Assembly: GCA_001599935.1 (NCBI GenBank)
Contig: BCIJ01000025.1
Location: 86,770-150,769, forward strand
Reading direction: 5' to 3'
Origin: Holtermannia corniformis
Lineage: Eukaryota; Basidiomycota; Tremellomycetes; Holtermanniales
DNA: 64,000 nt
Positions 33,066 through 45,268 of the stretch are shown here, in pieces. A program made the position numbers and the translations under genes. The stretch's first letter is position 1. Every line of letters starts with the position of its first letter. The notes under the pieces are model-generated. The model did not search any database. It was not told the DNA's origin and saw nothing but the letters and a program-made list of their open reading frames with translations.

Positions 33066-35905
33066 TTACACCGCCTGACACTCCCGCTCGAGCCACTTCA
33101 GCGCCCGTTCATCCCCAAAGCTCTCCAGGATAGGCTTCGTCTTCTCCAACACCTCGGCATTGTACGCGTTCAGCCATGATCTCTCACTCGGCGCCAGCAA
33201 GTCCAGGTCTACCAGTGACGTCTGGATCGGACACTTTCGAGTTGCCATCAGTACTCTTCCCTAATGATATGGGAGATGACTCACCATGGTCACCCGCTCG
33301 AACTCAAGATAGCCTTTGCCACCAAAGTTGTTGGGCGTGTCTGCTCGCCGGACCACGACGATGTTCTCGATCCGAATGCCAAACTTGCCATCGGCGTAGT
33401 AGCCCGGCTCGTTGCTCATCACCATGCCTTCGACGAGTGCGACATCGTTGTACGTGATACGAGTTCCGATGCCCTGCGGACCCTCGTGCACGGGAAGAAA
33501 GCTGCCGACACCATGCGAGGTGCCATGTCTGAGTGAGGTCAGTTTGTTCCGCTTGGGGCTCATGCGACGCGCACCTATAGTCAAGGCCATCCTGCCAGAG
33601 CGCTCTTCGCGCAAGGACATCACTGATACGATCAGTTGATGTCGACCTCTACGTATTCTGCTCACAGCAGATAACCTGTCCACGTGTCAGTCTCTAATCG
33701 GATGCAATGTTCCTCGCATACCTGTGGTGCCCGCAGGGAACACCGCGGTGTCAATTGCTGAACCATCGGATCAGCGACCGTCAAGCTACGGCTCAGATCA
33801 GGTACCTATATGTCCTTGCAGCTACAATCCATCAGCAGCTAATCTCAGCTTGTCCAAGAACGCACGACTCTTGTGAATGCCCGCTTCTCCTCGGCGGAGG
33901 GTGTTCCGAAATGCTGCGAAGGGGTGAAAAGACAGCGTTGCGAGGATAGCGTCACCTACCAGTGTTCGAGTTGTGTCGGTAGTGCCTGTTCGAAAGCAAT
34001 AAGCAGCTCGAACGGTTGCCAACGGTGTAACATACCATCGAGATAATGCGCTGAGGTATGTCAGTCGACGCGCAGACTGGAAAAGAAGGGACTGACCACC
34101 AGAGTCGCACAAGTACATCTTGGACGGATCAATGACAGCGCTGTCGGTTGGACTAGGTGAGTAGTGAATGATCGCTGCAGGAAGTGTCGGTGTTGTCGCA
34201 GAACGGTACTTGGTCACGCACCGCCGTTCGCGCCCGTCGATGAGATGGTATCAAACGACAGGCCCTTGAAGAGCTCATTTTGCCTGTTGGCCTTGGGTCA
34301 GCGATGTCATTTGATGGCAGATACGACAAACCTGCGATACTCCTCAAGCTTCTCCGCAGCCGCGTACTCTGTAAGCTGGGCTCCAGCAAGCAGCCTCTCT
34401 TCAAGCCAGGCAAAGTACCGAGTCTGACGGGTCGTAAGAGAAACTCTCCAGAAGTCATTCAACGTACCAAAGCTGAGCCATCTCGGATATGACATTGCCG
34501 ACAGCCTTCGATCTCGGTCTAGCACCAGAATGAGCTTCAACCCGCCCAGTCCGACAGAAGGCTCACCGCATTCTTCTTGGCTTTGGCATCTTCAAGAGGC
34601 GATCTACGAACCTCCACATTGTCCTTCGCAAGCGACTCAGTACCGGTTGCCAGGTCGATGCAGAAAAACTCACTTCGCCGACCGCGCGCGCCACTGCCCA
34701 GCTCGTCTTGCTACCAATCAATACTTTGTCGGTGAACACCACCTTAGGCTTGGAGGATTCACCCTGCTTCGCCTTCGGCAGCGATGTAGCTGGTGGCGAG
34801 ATTTTGAGGTTTCGTCCCCAATTATCCAGAGCTGTCATGCATTTGTCGTAATCGACGGCAGCGACGCCACCGGCTGCGAGGTACTCGCGAACTGTCGGCG
34901 TCATGACAGACGGGTGGATAAAGAGCGTGCAGTCGCGTTTTGTGATGATTGCGTAGGAAAAGAAAACCTGCGTGGCTTCAGCTGAGTCGACGGGAGTCAT
35001 CCGGGTACATACTGGGTTGTAGGGGATATCACTTCCTCGAAGGTTGAAGAGCCAAGCGATCTCGTCAAGTGTACTGACAACGATACCAGGTGAGCCAGCC
35101 GCCGCCAAATCTTCACGCAGGCTGCCAATTTTATTCATCAATGACTCGCCTACGTACAGCTTCAGCGCATGTAGGCAACATAGGTAGCAGACAAACCTGC
35201 ATAGCGCTCGTCAAGCACAAAGGCTGGCTCAAAGTCTCTTGCAGGTGGATCTGGCCAGATTTGATCTACCAAGTTGTCCGTGACAGGCACGAGCTCTGAC
35301 TTGACCATCGCAAGAGACCCTTGCAGTCCCTGAGCGTCCTTGTAAGGCAGCATGTGCGGGTCGATTCCGACCTTTGAAGCTGGCGGCAAGTCCTGCAAGC
35401 AGTTCAGCGCTGGTTGATTCCTTCTCAAGCACGTACCGTCTTTAGCCACATGCCCCAGGAAGGGATCTCTGGCAAACCAGACTTCATCAAGGTCCAGTTG
35501 CTTCACAGTTTCAGCTTGTAGATCTCTTTGGGGCCAAACCCCTACTTGTCCAGCTCATCCGACGCCTGGAGCCAATAACGTCCATCGGTCCAGCAGAGCG
35601 CCTCATCCTGTGTTACGACGGCACAGCCAGCAGATCCCGTGAAGGAGGTGAGCCAAGCACGGCGTTTGTGTTGAACGGCGAGGTACTCCGAAGCATCTAT
35701 GTACGTCAGCGCACGGACGCCAGTTCCCGCCAGCTAGACGAACGAGCATCTTCTGACGGAACAACACTGTCAGGGTCAGCCGTTGTGGCTCGCTTCAAGT
35801 GGAAAGCTCCAATGAGCTGTCAACGCACTACGCATCGATCCCCCGGCTTCGCATCAGCTCGCGAAGTTGGCGTAGTTTCTCCGTCGAGTCTCCCCGGCTC
35901 GGCAT
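33066..35905 (-). CDS. Xaa-Pro aminopeptidase P (M24B metallopeptidase)
   Basis: The enzyme removes N-terminal residues preceding proline and normally uses two Mn ions. The spliced N-terminus, [32 protein letters not shown], continues into [20 protein letters not shown] and [15 protein letters not shown], the creatinase-like first domain. The second domain contains [20 protein letters not shown]. The catalytic pita-bread domain gives DSGG (in YLCDSGGQ), [37 protein letters not shown] and IRIENIVVV, which together include the five metal ligands Asp, Asp, His, Glu, Glu. It ends [12 protein letters not shown]. The gene has at least 12 introns. Length around 610 residues is as expected for the cytosolic form; no targeting signal is seen. 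The start at 35905 best matches the family N-terminus. Confidence 0.92.
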
Positions 35906-36133
35906 GGTTGACAGCAGTCTCAAAATCAGGCGAGCTGTGGTCGTTCGTGTGGATGAGATGCCGTATGACCTTGCCCACAACCGCATGGCCGCGAAGCACC
36001 GTCAACGATCCACCGACCGTCACGAGGCAAGATCCGGTGCCTAGCAACAGACTAGCACAAACACCTCGAGTGACAAAAGCAACCGGCAACGATGATGTGT
36101 ATACATGCAGGTGTGCAGACAGGCCCGAGCCAG

Positions 36134-38244
36134 CTAGATCCTCGTGCCCTTCATCTTCTTCTGAGCATGCTCGCTCCGCACACGACTCTTCTTGGCCTTT
36201 TCGGGCTTGTGCTTTTGCGTCTCCTTGGCCCCCCGCGTCCGTGACTTTGTATCGCCCTTTGCGAGCGAGTGCTCAAGTTCGACGCGGGCCTTCTTCTTGG
36301 CCAGACGACGTGCTTGGCGCTCAGCATCCTCGGATTTGATTGCCTTGCGCTCGTCCTTGGGCAGATCCTTGAGCTTCTCGCCCAGGAGTGGATTGCCCTT
36401 TGGCACAGGTCCAGCCTTGGGCCGAGGTGCTTTAACGGGGATCTGGTGCACGACAGGCGACTTTGGCGGCAGCGACTTGCATGCTTGCACGCGTAGAGGG
36501 CGTTTGGCGAATTTGAGCTTGGCAGAGTCGAGCGCGAGCACTTCGTCGACACTTTCGCGGTCCTGCAGGACGCTTAGCAACGCGCACCAGTGCGTATAGT
36601 GGACTTACAGTGAAGGACACGTAGCCGAACCCCTTGCCCATCTGTGTCTCTTTGTCTCGAATGATTCGTACAGATGTGACCCAGCGACCCCCGTCTTCTT
36701 TGGTACCTCGCTCGCCAGCTACAAGGCTCTCAAAGAACGCACGCAAGTCCTCCTCCTTGGTAGCGTAGTCGAGCCCACCGACAAAGCAGCTCGACTTGGG
36801 GTCTGTCCGTGACGGCAGCCAGGCATCGCGCTTCGACAATGCCGTCGTAGCCGTCGAGAGCGCGACAGCCGATGGCAAGCGAACCGAGTCGACACGCAGG
36901 GTGCGGTCCTCAAACTCGCTGCCGTTGGCCTTTTCGACCACTAGCGCTGCGGCTTCGTAGGGGTTCATGATTGGTGCCACATTGCTTGATCGGTTCGGGT
37001 GCGGGTGAGCAAAGACGACGTAAGCGTTGACAGAAGTCATGTCGGGGTGGAACTAGCGTGGTCAGCATAAGATTGATCGCATGGAACCACTCACATCCTT
37101 CTTGATGAACGCAACCTTGCGCTTCTCTTTTGGCATCATGAACACCTTTGTCGCCTCATCGGCAGCCTGCTCCTCGGCATCCCGTTTGTTCTTGCCCTTA
37201 TCAACTCCCTTTTCCTCCTGCGCAGCCTTCCAAGCAGCCACACGCTCTTTTTCCCGCCTAGCACGCCGGGCCTCCTCCTTCTCCTTGGTCTCCGGGTTTG
37301 TCTCGTCCACAGGCATCTCTGCGGTCGGTTGCGCAAAGGGAACCGAGCGGAAACGCACAGACTCGATCTTTGAGGTCGGGGCAAAGGATACGAGATGAGC
37401 CTGCAAACGACGGAGCATGTGCTGTGGTGTACGTCAATGGCATCCGGCACCGTCAATGAGATCAACCCACCTTGTCCTTGGCAGCTTGCACAGGCAGGTT
37501 GCCGACGAACAATGTTCGTCGATCCCGGTCTCCAGCCGTCTCACCCTCGGGCGCCCACTTCTCCAATATCGACTTGACTTTCTTGGCCTTTTTGCCACCC
37601 TCACTGGCCACAGCTGCGCCCACCTGTTGAGTCTTCTTGCCGCCCTTTAATAAACTCTCGTGCACCATCAACGCCGCGTCGACATCGCTTTCACCCTCGC
37701 TCGACATGTCCACATCCTCATCGTGCTCTTCGGCTGCGACAGGAGCTGACTTTGATGGGCCGGCGGCCTTTGAAGCATATGCTTGCTCTACAGCATCATC
37801 GTCGTCGGAATCCGAGTCGGAATGTGATGGCGCGGCAGGAGTCTTACGCGACTTCTTTTCGGCCTTGGCGTCGGCAGCACGCTTTCGCTTAAGCGTCGAT
37901 TCAACAGCCGGGTCTGCAGAGCTGGTCGGCCTGACTGAAGCCTGTACAGCAGGCGCCCTCGGCTTGGCGGCTGGTGGTGCGGCAGGGGTTGCCATGCTGA
38001 ACACGGCCTATCGAATACGGTCAGCGAGTCCTAGGATGTGCTCACGGCTTACACTCTTGCCGAACAAGTCATCGAGGTCCTTGTCCTTGGCGGCACTGCT
38101 GAACAGGGCGGCTCGAGCGGGAGCCACAGATGCTGGAGCTGCTTCGACCTGCTTGCCTTTGCCTTTACCCGACCTGTCCTTCTTTTCCTTCTTTCCCGTC
38201 TTGACCGCCTTGTCCTTGACAGCCCTAATCGCCTCACCCGACAT
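36134..38244 (-). CDS. NOP12: Nucleolar RNA-binding protein NOP12 (RBM34-like)
   Basis: Nop12 is a nucleolar RRM protein for pre-25S rRNA processing. The N-terminus is lysine-rich and acidic (repeated KKEKK and SDSDSDDDD stretches). The first RRM has RTLFVGNLPVQAAKDK, KIESVRFRSVPFAQP and, after a charged insert, KRKVAFIKKDFHPDMTSVNA then YVVF. The second RRM reads DPKSSCFVGGLDYATKEEDL, VTSVRIIRDKETQMGKGFGY and VSF, then LKFAKRPLRVQACK. The long C-terminal tail is basic and ends KKMKGTRI. This order of disrupted first RRM, canonical second RRM and basic tail is characteristic. The likely start is MSGEAIRAVKDK at 38244; an in-frame Met at 38298 is possible. About five introns. Confidence 0.88.
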
Positions 38245-38298
38245 GTTTGCGAACTTGGACTCGCGTTCTGCCTCGTTATACTCAGCACCATCCCTCAC

Positions 38299-39429
38299 GC
38301 GTTATCAATTCCAAGATTTCCTCGCCAACCTGACTTATTGAACACGTCATTTACCCGGTCGCGTGACCTTGTTTGGTTCGTCCATTCGCCACCCGGTGGC
38401 GAGCTCCGTTTCGACGTATAACCCAGTGCAACTCGAGACGCGACGGCTCACCACAGACGCAAGCTGGCAACGTGATATCGCGCAGATCGACCAATTATAG
38501 ATGAATAAGTGTGATGGTAACGCGACGAAGGCGCGAGACAGCTGCTCAGTCGATAGCAAGCAGTCCGTAGTTTGGGTGGTCGAGGCCCGCGAAACTGGCG
38601 GGCGACATGGCTGCGATTCTTCCAAGGACAACATGCCGTTCTACCAAGTCGCGAGGCCCGGTGCGGCTCGATGAGCCTGAGAGGTAGGACTCTCAACTAT
38701 CGGGCAAGGGTACTCTGGAAGCCATAGGTGTAGGATAGCTCGAGATACAACGCAATCATTATAGACACCGAGAAAGGAAAGAATCGGCCGATAGGGCGTT
38801 GGACTGCACTCGGTATCTTGCGGGCCGACCGCCTCTGATCCTCTCAAGCTGCTGTGATATGATACATAGCGGAGCGATCTACATACTCTCGCAGATCTGC
38901 AATCCCAGAGAGGTGTCAAAGCCAAGCTACGGGCTTGAAGATGAACAAGGGCAGCAGACGGAAGGGGCGTCACGGAGTCACGTGTGACGTCGTGTTGTTT
39001 TTCGACCTGGTCGTTTTGATCCGCCGTTGAGTCAATATTTTACATACTTCTAGATCACGCGAGTAGTACCGCTCTGTAGATGAGAGTCTAAGCTACCCGC
39101 TGGTACCAGCCACATGCATGTAGCTGCCTTACAGCGTCGTCAGGGAACCGATCAAGTGGAATCACGGATTCGCCACACTGTTGTTTTCGCGCGACCCGCC
39201 CCCCGATCTCTTATACACTCAGTCCCCCGCGCTCTTCCCCTCCCTCTTCCCTCTTTCGACAACCAACGTTTCGACAACAACTATCCTCCTGCGTGGTCAG
39301 TCTTGTCTCTCAATCGCCTGTCGTCCTCCACAGCTCTTGCGGGCGTCCAAATCATGCAACGGATCCAGGCTGACGTGCGCGTTCCATCTAGCCCTCGCCA
39401 CCTTTTAAATCACCGATCAATCATTCGAC
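38299..39429. promoter_or_regulatory. Divergent intergenic region between NOP12 and histone H1
   Basis: About 1.1 kb separates the two divergent genes, one of the largest gaps in the left two thirds of the window. I see no coding motifs. The last 200 nt before the H1 start are strongly pyrimidine-rich on the plus strand (about 39200-39290), a common feature of fungal core promoters. Confidence 0.45.
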
Positions 39430-40869
39430 ATGGCTCCTACCACTACCAAGAAGACTGCGGCTGCTGCCAAGAAGCCTGCTGCGCACCCGACCTTCCTCGC
39501 CATGGTCCAGGTGAGCGACTGTGTCTGCTCGAGCTTGCGGCGCCGCGGAAGGAATTCAAGTCTCGCGATCACGATTATCACGATTGTTGACGCGACGGGA
39601 CTTGGCACATCAGATCTGAAGACACAACAAATGAGACTCTCCCGCGTTGATTGTCTGCAGTCTCGTAGCCTCGATGACGAGCAGAGGCGGGTACAGGCTT
39701 GCGGGCCACACGACACCGCCGCGCGACGGCATCTGCGAAAGGCCGGTCCTCACGCGGCATTCCTTTGTCAACACCACGATTTGGCATCGACGAAGCATAT
39801 GTTAATGACATCATGCGCTGCACAGTTGCATCTGGCCATTCGAAGTGTGCGCAACGAATGTGGCCCTCTGCAATGTCATGGTCGCATTCTGACCGCTTCT
39901 GACAATCCGATGATTCGTGCGTCTTGTGACTTTCTAGCTTGCGCATGCCGTACCGTCTGATCACTCGCAGCTCAATCAGTGCTCATAAGTTGGCCACTGC
40001 TGACGACCGGAACAGGAGGCGATCAAGGCTCATCCAGAGGAGGCCCGGGCCGGCGTCTCGCGACCAACCGTCAAGAAGTCAGTGATCTAATTCGCGTCTT
40101 CACACCCGTGCTTATCGACATTTCCAGGTTCCTTGCCGAGAAGTACAAGCTCGACATGTCGGCCGCGTCCAACCTGTCCAACTTGAACGCTGCCATTCGC
40201 CGCGGTGAGGAGAAGGGCGAGCTCGTCCTGCCCAAGGGCTTCGCTGGCCGCGTCAAGGGTCCCGCCAAGGTCAGTGTCGCTATACCCGCGCAATAGGAGC
40301 GTACTGATGCGCTAACAGGTCCAGCCTGCCGACGTCAAGCCTGCTTCTGGCAAGGAGAACTCGCCACCAAAGACTGCTGCCAAGTCGACTGCTGCAAAGA
40401 AGGCTGCGCCGGCCAAGGCGGCTGCTAGCAAGCCTGCGGCCAAGACCGCAACCAAGACTGCGACCAAGGCTGCCCCAGCTAAGAAAGCTGCTGCCCCGGC
40501 CAAGAAGACTGCTGCTCCTGCGAAGAAGACTGCTTCCAAGGTACAGCCATTAGGCTCGAAATGTTCAAACGCTGACAACACTAGGCTGCCCCTGCTAAGA
40601 CTGCTGCCAAGGCGGCGCCTGCCAAGAAGGCTGTTGCTCCTGCCAAGAAGGTGCCTGCGAAGAAGACGACCGCTACCAAGACGGCGGCCAAGCCAGCGGC
40701 CAAGAAGACAGCATCGACCAAGAAGCCGGCAGCTGGCGAGTGTTGTATCAATAGCTTCGTTACCCAGCTGACACCACGAATAGGCAAGGCCAAGTCTGCC
40801 AAGCCCGCGCAAGCTGCAAAGGCGGTCGCAAAGAAGCCTGCGGCCAGGAAGACGGCTGCCAAGAAGTAG
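39430..40869 (+). CDS. Linker histone H1
   Basis: The protein starts MAPTTTKKTAAAAKKPAAHP. The winged-helix globular domain follows: TFLAMVQ (exon 1), EAIKAHPEEARAGVSRPTVK, KFLAEKYKLDMSAASNLSNL, NAAIRRGEEKGELVLPKGFA and GRVKGPAK. The C-terminal tail is a long Lys/Ala/Pro repeat of (A)PAKK units ending AARKTAAKK, which condenses linker DNA. Five exons are visible. The first intron is 505 nt (39511-40015), about ten times the local norm, while the others are near 45 nt. Length is about 225 residues. Start ATG at 39430 directly follows the sequence TCATTCGAC. Confidence 0.93.
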
Positions 40870-41177
40870 GCTGCTGTCGTGTTTGCCCACTCGTTCTTGT
40901 ACCACCACCTGTTTGTCATCGGAGTCTGGGTCGATCTTTCGTCTTTCGCTCTTTTTCCTTTATGAATATAGCCATTGGGTCCTCGCGCATGAGCAGCTGA
41001 TCGTCTCATTCAGCACGTTCGAGCCCGTGCGTCCACGCTGACCGCATCGAGCGTCTCTGGCGCTTGCGATCCGCCACATGCGCTCGGCCGCGTGGCCTGT
41101 GCGACAGACGAGCGAGCGTGACTCGGCGGTTGCGCTCGTTCAACCCGTCGGATCGATAGAGCACGCAAGCCAGCCTG
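40870..41177. other. Intergenic, H1 3' flank and dehydrogenase promoter
   Basis: This 308-nt stretch lies between the H1 stop and the first possible dehydrogenase start. No extra gene is visible. Confidence 0.4.
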
Positions 41178-42592
41178 ATGTACATGTATCGAGCTCGGCC
41201 AGCTCTTCTTCTTCACAGATCCTTCCAGCGTACAATGTCCACTGTTCCGCAAATCATCGAGACGATCGGCGTCTCGTGTTCGCTCACCGACGCGCAAAAG
41301 GCGCGCCTTCAAGAGGTCTTCAAGACCGTCCACCACTACCCGAACAAGGACTTTCCCAAAGATGTCCTCAAGGAGATTGATTTCTTGTTTACAAACTACG
41401 AGGGCGTGCCCTACGAGATCCCCCTTGACTCGCTGCCAAAGTTGAAGCACTTGCAGTTGACGGGAGCGGGTGTTGATAAGCTCTGGAAGCATCCGGACGT
41501 GCAAAGGCTCGATGGCAGGGTCCCGTACAGCATCGGGAACGCTACGGGCATCCATGTGCTTTCCATCCCTAGCTATGTTGTGAATGTGATCACGAGCATC
41601 AACCACCAACTGCCAGCTCAGCTTGCGATCACAAAGGTTGGTCCTTTAAGCGGTGAAGTGGGTTGATGCTGATACGCTTTATAGCAAGAGAAGCGGTGGC
41701 CCTCGCGCAAGGACATTGTCGGTGGCGATCACGAGCCGTACTTCATTCGGACGATCCGTGGCAAGACTGTCGGTTTGCTGGTGAGTTCTGCACGGTCCCT
41801 CATCAAAGCCGTGCTGACATGCTCACAGGGCTATGGCCACCTTGGCCGGGAGACCGCTCGGCTGCTGCAGGCGTTTGGAGCCAAGATCATTGCGGCAAAC
41901 TCGAACGGCCAAAGACGCGAGGACGATGGTGTACGTATTGATGGGACCGGTTGTGAGTGGTCTCTAACGTCTATACCAGTTCATCCTCCCCGGTACCGGT
42001 GACAAGGACGGTGAGTCATCGCCGTTGTCTACTCGTTCAGCTTGTTGAAATTCCGACAGCTTCCATCCCTGAGAAGATCTACTCTACCTCGGACGAGGCC
42101 TCGTTCAAAGAGTTCTTGTCCAAGTCCAACATTCTCGTCGCCAGCCTTCCGTCAACTCCTGGCACGCGGTGGATCCTCGATGCCGAGAAGCTCGGTCAGT
42201 CAATTCTTTCCGTCGCCTTGTTCAGGCTGATCTTCGCAGGCCGCTTGCCCGAGAATGCCATCTTTGTCAATGTCGGTCGCGGAGACTTGATCAAGTCGGG
42301 TACGTTCAGCGACACCCATTCAATGTAGTTGACACCCACGACAGAGGAGATTCTCAAGGCTCTTGAGAAGCCCAGTGGTCTCTTCGGTGTCGCACTCGAC
42401 GTGACCGACCCCGAGCCCCTCCCTGCCGGTCACCCACTCCTCTCGCACCCTCGGACAATCATCACCCCTCACGTCAGCGGCGACACCGAGGGCGAGCGCG
42501 ACTTCACGATTGACCTCGTGCTCGCCAATTACGAGCGACTGACAGAGGGCAGGAAAGTGTACAACCTCGTCGACCTCAAGAAGGGTTATTAG
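41178..42592 (+). CDS. D-isomer-specific 2-hydroxyacid dehydrogenase (glyoxylate/hydroxypyruvate reductase type)
   Basis: This is a predicted NAD(P)-dependent reductase of 2-keto acids such as glyoxylate or hydroxypyruvate. Motifs: LKHLQLTGAGVDKLWKHPDV, the nucleotide-binding VGLLGYGHLGRETARLLQAF, and the catalytic residues Arg in FVNVGRGDLIKS, Glu in VTDPEPLPAGHPL and His in IITPHVSGDTEGERDF. The C-terminus is NYERLTEGRKVYNLVDLKKG Y. Six short introns. Two in-frame starts exist: 41178 (MYMYRARPALLLHRSFQRT) and 41235 (MSTVPQIIETIG). The longer one adds a basic, Arg-rich, acid-free extension that looks like a mitochondrial presequence, so two isoforms are possible. Length is about 340 residues. 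Exact substrate is not determined by the sequence. Confidence 0.88.
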
Positions 42593-43433
42593 ACTGTCGA
42601 CAGTCTCAGATTGGGTCAGAGTGGCCGCGAAACGGGCACGCTGTGACGGAATGGAATATGAACCGCACAAGCCTTGTATATAGCATCTCGGCCACAAAGA
42701 ATGTACTACAACAGCGAGTTGTCCCATTGACTGGTCCTAATAAGCCAACCTTGGATCACGCGGGCCGCGACCACGTCGTTAGTTGCAGCCTTGAGTTCAT
42801 TGACATGTTCTTGGCTAGGCGCGCTCCTCCCGCAAATGTCCCGCATGCGTTCTCCGAAAGCGCGCATTCTGGTTTCATGGTTTGCAATTGTGGAAAACAC
42901 CGCCGCCTCAGCGACTTGCTGACATTGGGCTTGGGCAGACTGTCGGTGGCCCATTGGGGGTTGGGGCTGGTGAAGTGATGTACGGATATGAGGGTGGCGG
43001 ACCTGTCTTCACCAGTTGGATGTCAGCTGTGAAAGCACGAGGAGGTTCATAACGACCCTCCCCCCAGTTCGGTTGACAATACGCCATCAGTATTTCGGCG
43101 CATACCTCCGCGTGATCAGCCTCACGCTAGCGTGAACCTTGCCCGCACGTACACTTTGTGTCGGGACGACGCCGAGGGCTTCATCTTTGACGCAAAGAAA
43201 GAGGCATTACTGCGGTAGCGGACACGTAGAGAGGCGAGTAGGTCTGCTGAGTTCCTACCGTAACGTACATGCATGCATTCAGGTTCGTCAAAGTCAAAGA
43301 AGATCTCAACAGTCGGTACAAGTATGTATTTGAAACATTCACCTACGGCAACGGCGACAATCGACAGATATCCCACCAGGTTCGCATGTCAAGCGTTTGA
43401 AATATCACGTCCAGCGAAGATCCCTGCGCTCGG
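42593..43433. other. Intergenic region, possible unassigned exon
   Basis: This 841-nt interval lies between convergent genes. A minus-strand frame at 43122-43376 (containing EIFFDFDEPECMHVRYGR) might be a 3' exon of the next gene, but I could not connect it by convincing splice sites. The rest shows nothing recognisable. Confidence 0.35.
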
Positions 43434-44108
43434 TCAGCACAACACTCTACCAAAATCATCCCTATGGCGTACTGCTGGTGCATTGAAGCGGCGGGTAGCT
43501 GCATTCAGGTACAGTGATAGGGAAGAAGCATCTTGGCCCGTTACGTGCGACCGTCCTCCGCCTCGACGCCACTGGTCGCCGAGTATTTCCAAAATCATCT
43601 GCGCAAGCTGACGCCGAGAGCACGTATGCGCTAAACCATCCGCGGTACGGCGTGCGTCAATGGACAGGTCGTGAATCTGTAGGGCAGAGCCACCAGGTCC
43701 GCCGACCGCCCGATAGTTCGGACGTTGCAGGCTGGTCGCCGAGATTCGGTGCGTGTCGAGCAAGTCGCGCGTAGCGATTGCGCTGGACTATGGAGCTCTT
43801 AGTAGCGGCTAGACCTGTGGCGGCGATAAACTTACCGCAGCCATGTCTCTTGCGTACGTCGCTGCCAGATCCAGCCGACTACTCCCCATATCGTTGTCAA
43901 GTTCATCCAAATCGTCGAGTTCTTGCTGCGTGAGAAACGCGTCTCCACGATGGATCTTTTGCAAGCGCGCCCGCATACCACGAACAACGTCCCGGTGTTC
44001 ATCAAGTACAGCATAGCGCGCCTGTGCAGTAACCTCAAGAGGCTGCGGCGCATCGAAGGGCGGGCGTATGTAGCGGCGACTGGGGCTGGTGGCACGCTGC
44101 ATGGGCAT
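43434..44108 (-). CDS. Hypothetical protein, two-exon orphan
   Basis: I do not recognise this gene. The start MPMQRATSPSRRYIRPPFDA is followed by a charged helical stretch (ARYAVLDEHRDVVRGMRARL, TQQELDDLDELDNDMGSS). An intron (43788-43835) then joins it to an exon with ATRDLLDTHRISATSLQRPN, YRAVGGPGGSALQIHDLSID and RRQLAQMILEILGDQWRRGG. The splice is phase 0 with good donor and acceptor. The 3' end may include further exons, so the stop at 43434 is provisional. No signal peptide or membrane segment. The helical N-terminal half could form a coiled coil. Next to another orphan gene in divergent orientation. Confidence 0.45.
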
Positions 44109-44323
44109 TTCGAGATGTCGATGTGATGGTATGGTCGTCGTCTCTGAAGGCAGTCCATACCTGCTTTAAGCGTTGCCGCCATCCCCATCACGCCTGGACG
44201 AGTTGCGGTTGCGCGTTTGCCCAATCCCTCGTCTGGGGCGGGTTATCTCACCTAGCACACGTGACGCTTTCCAGGTCTACAAAGCGGTATCACTTGACAG
44301 ATCTGTTCTTCGCTCCGACGACC

Positions 44324-45130
44324 ATGTCTTCAACAATCACGAATTGCATCTACGCCATCACTCTCGCCATTGCCACAAGCGTGGCCTGGCTTGCTTCGCG
44401 ACACGCGCGGGAGAAGGCAGGTTACATTCCGCAGTGTGCACATCTGCTCACATGTAGCCAGCTTCGCCCGCGGGACGTCCAGGAGGAAACGACCACACCC
44501 CTCGCCGATGGGTTGTCCCAAACAGCCCCTTCTGCACAATTATTTTCGACCAAATCAGTTTCAAAGCCGATCCGACCTCTGGATCGCTGGAACGGGCCAT
44601 TCCTGCCCGAACCGGAAGAGTTCTGGCATGCCCCAGCAGCGGTGCATCTCGACATAGATCGTCAGCTGCGGGAAGCCGGTGAACCCTTCGAGCCAGAACA
44701 CGCATACCCGTATGTCTGGGCCGGTAGGGTTCGGTACAAGATGTACTACGACTTTGTCTTGTACATGCGCTTACGCTACATCGCCTATAACAAGCACCTC
44801 CGGAAGCTCATACCCTGTGAAGAGCCCAGAAGGTTTATCCTCTCCACAGGATATGCCGCCTCCTATTTTTTAGACATGGCCGACAAAATGCGATTCGAAC
44901 TCAACCCATACCTAGAGGTTCTTGAAGAGGTGTACGCCATAGGATCCGCTTGGGATGTGGATGCAGCATACGAAGAGCTTGCCGATAAAGGGCTTGACAA
45001 GGCCGAGTTGTTGCGACGCATCAAGCGGTACACACCAAATTGGTGAGTCTGCAGCGTCGCGATGCCGGCAGTGTGCTCACGTGGCGTCAGGTACCAATGC
45101 GACAACATCCTGCCACAGCTGGAGGGTTAG
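44324..45130 (+). CDS. Hypothetical membrane-anchored protein
   Basis: No family is recognised. The start MSSTITNCIYAITLAIATSV AWLASRHA gives one N-terminal hydrophobic segment, either a signal anchor or an uncleaved signal. A polar spacer follows, then a soluble region with RPLDRWNGPFLPEPEEFWHA, EPEHAYPYVWAGRVRYKMYY and DFVLYMRLRYIAYNKHLRKL. The last intron (donor after the Asn-Trp codons near 45046) joins a final exon coding YQCDNILPQLEG and the stop at 45128-45130; this was preferred over reading through to the nearer stop because donor, branch point and frame agree. The aromatic-rich core (Trp and Tyr) suggests a folded domain. Divergent from the orphan gene at 43434-44108, sharing a promoter of about 215 nt. 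Confidence 0.55.
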
Positions 45131-45268
45131 GCAGGGAGACGACGTACGATCAAAGGAAAGAGGAATGCATCTTATGTCAAAGTACAACAGTCTGATCACC
45201 CAAGAGTCAAACGCCACGACAGTGGTACGATCTGAGGTCTCGTCAGTTTATTCCCCTGTCTTCACGGC

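Noticed and set aside
38641..38973. 110-codon minus-strand frame upstream of H1
   Set aside because: Composition looks random and there is no motif, splice context or paralogue.
39578..39964. 128-codon minus-strand frame inside the H1 first intron
   Set aside because: No domain or codon pattern supports it; probably a chance frame in a long intron.
43122..43376. Minus-strand 84-codon frame as a separate gene
   Set aside because: It could be a 3' exon of the orphan gene at 43434-44108, but I found no splice sites to prove it, so it is not called.
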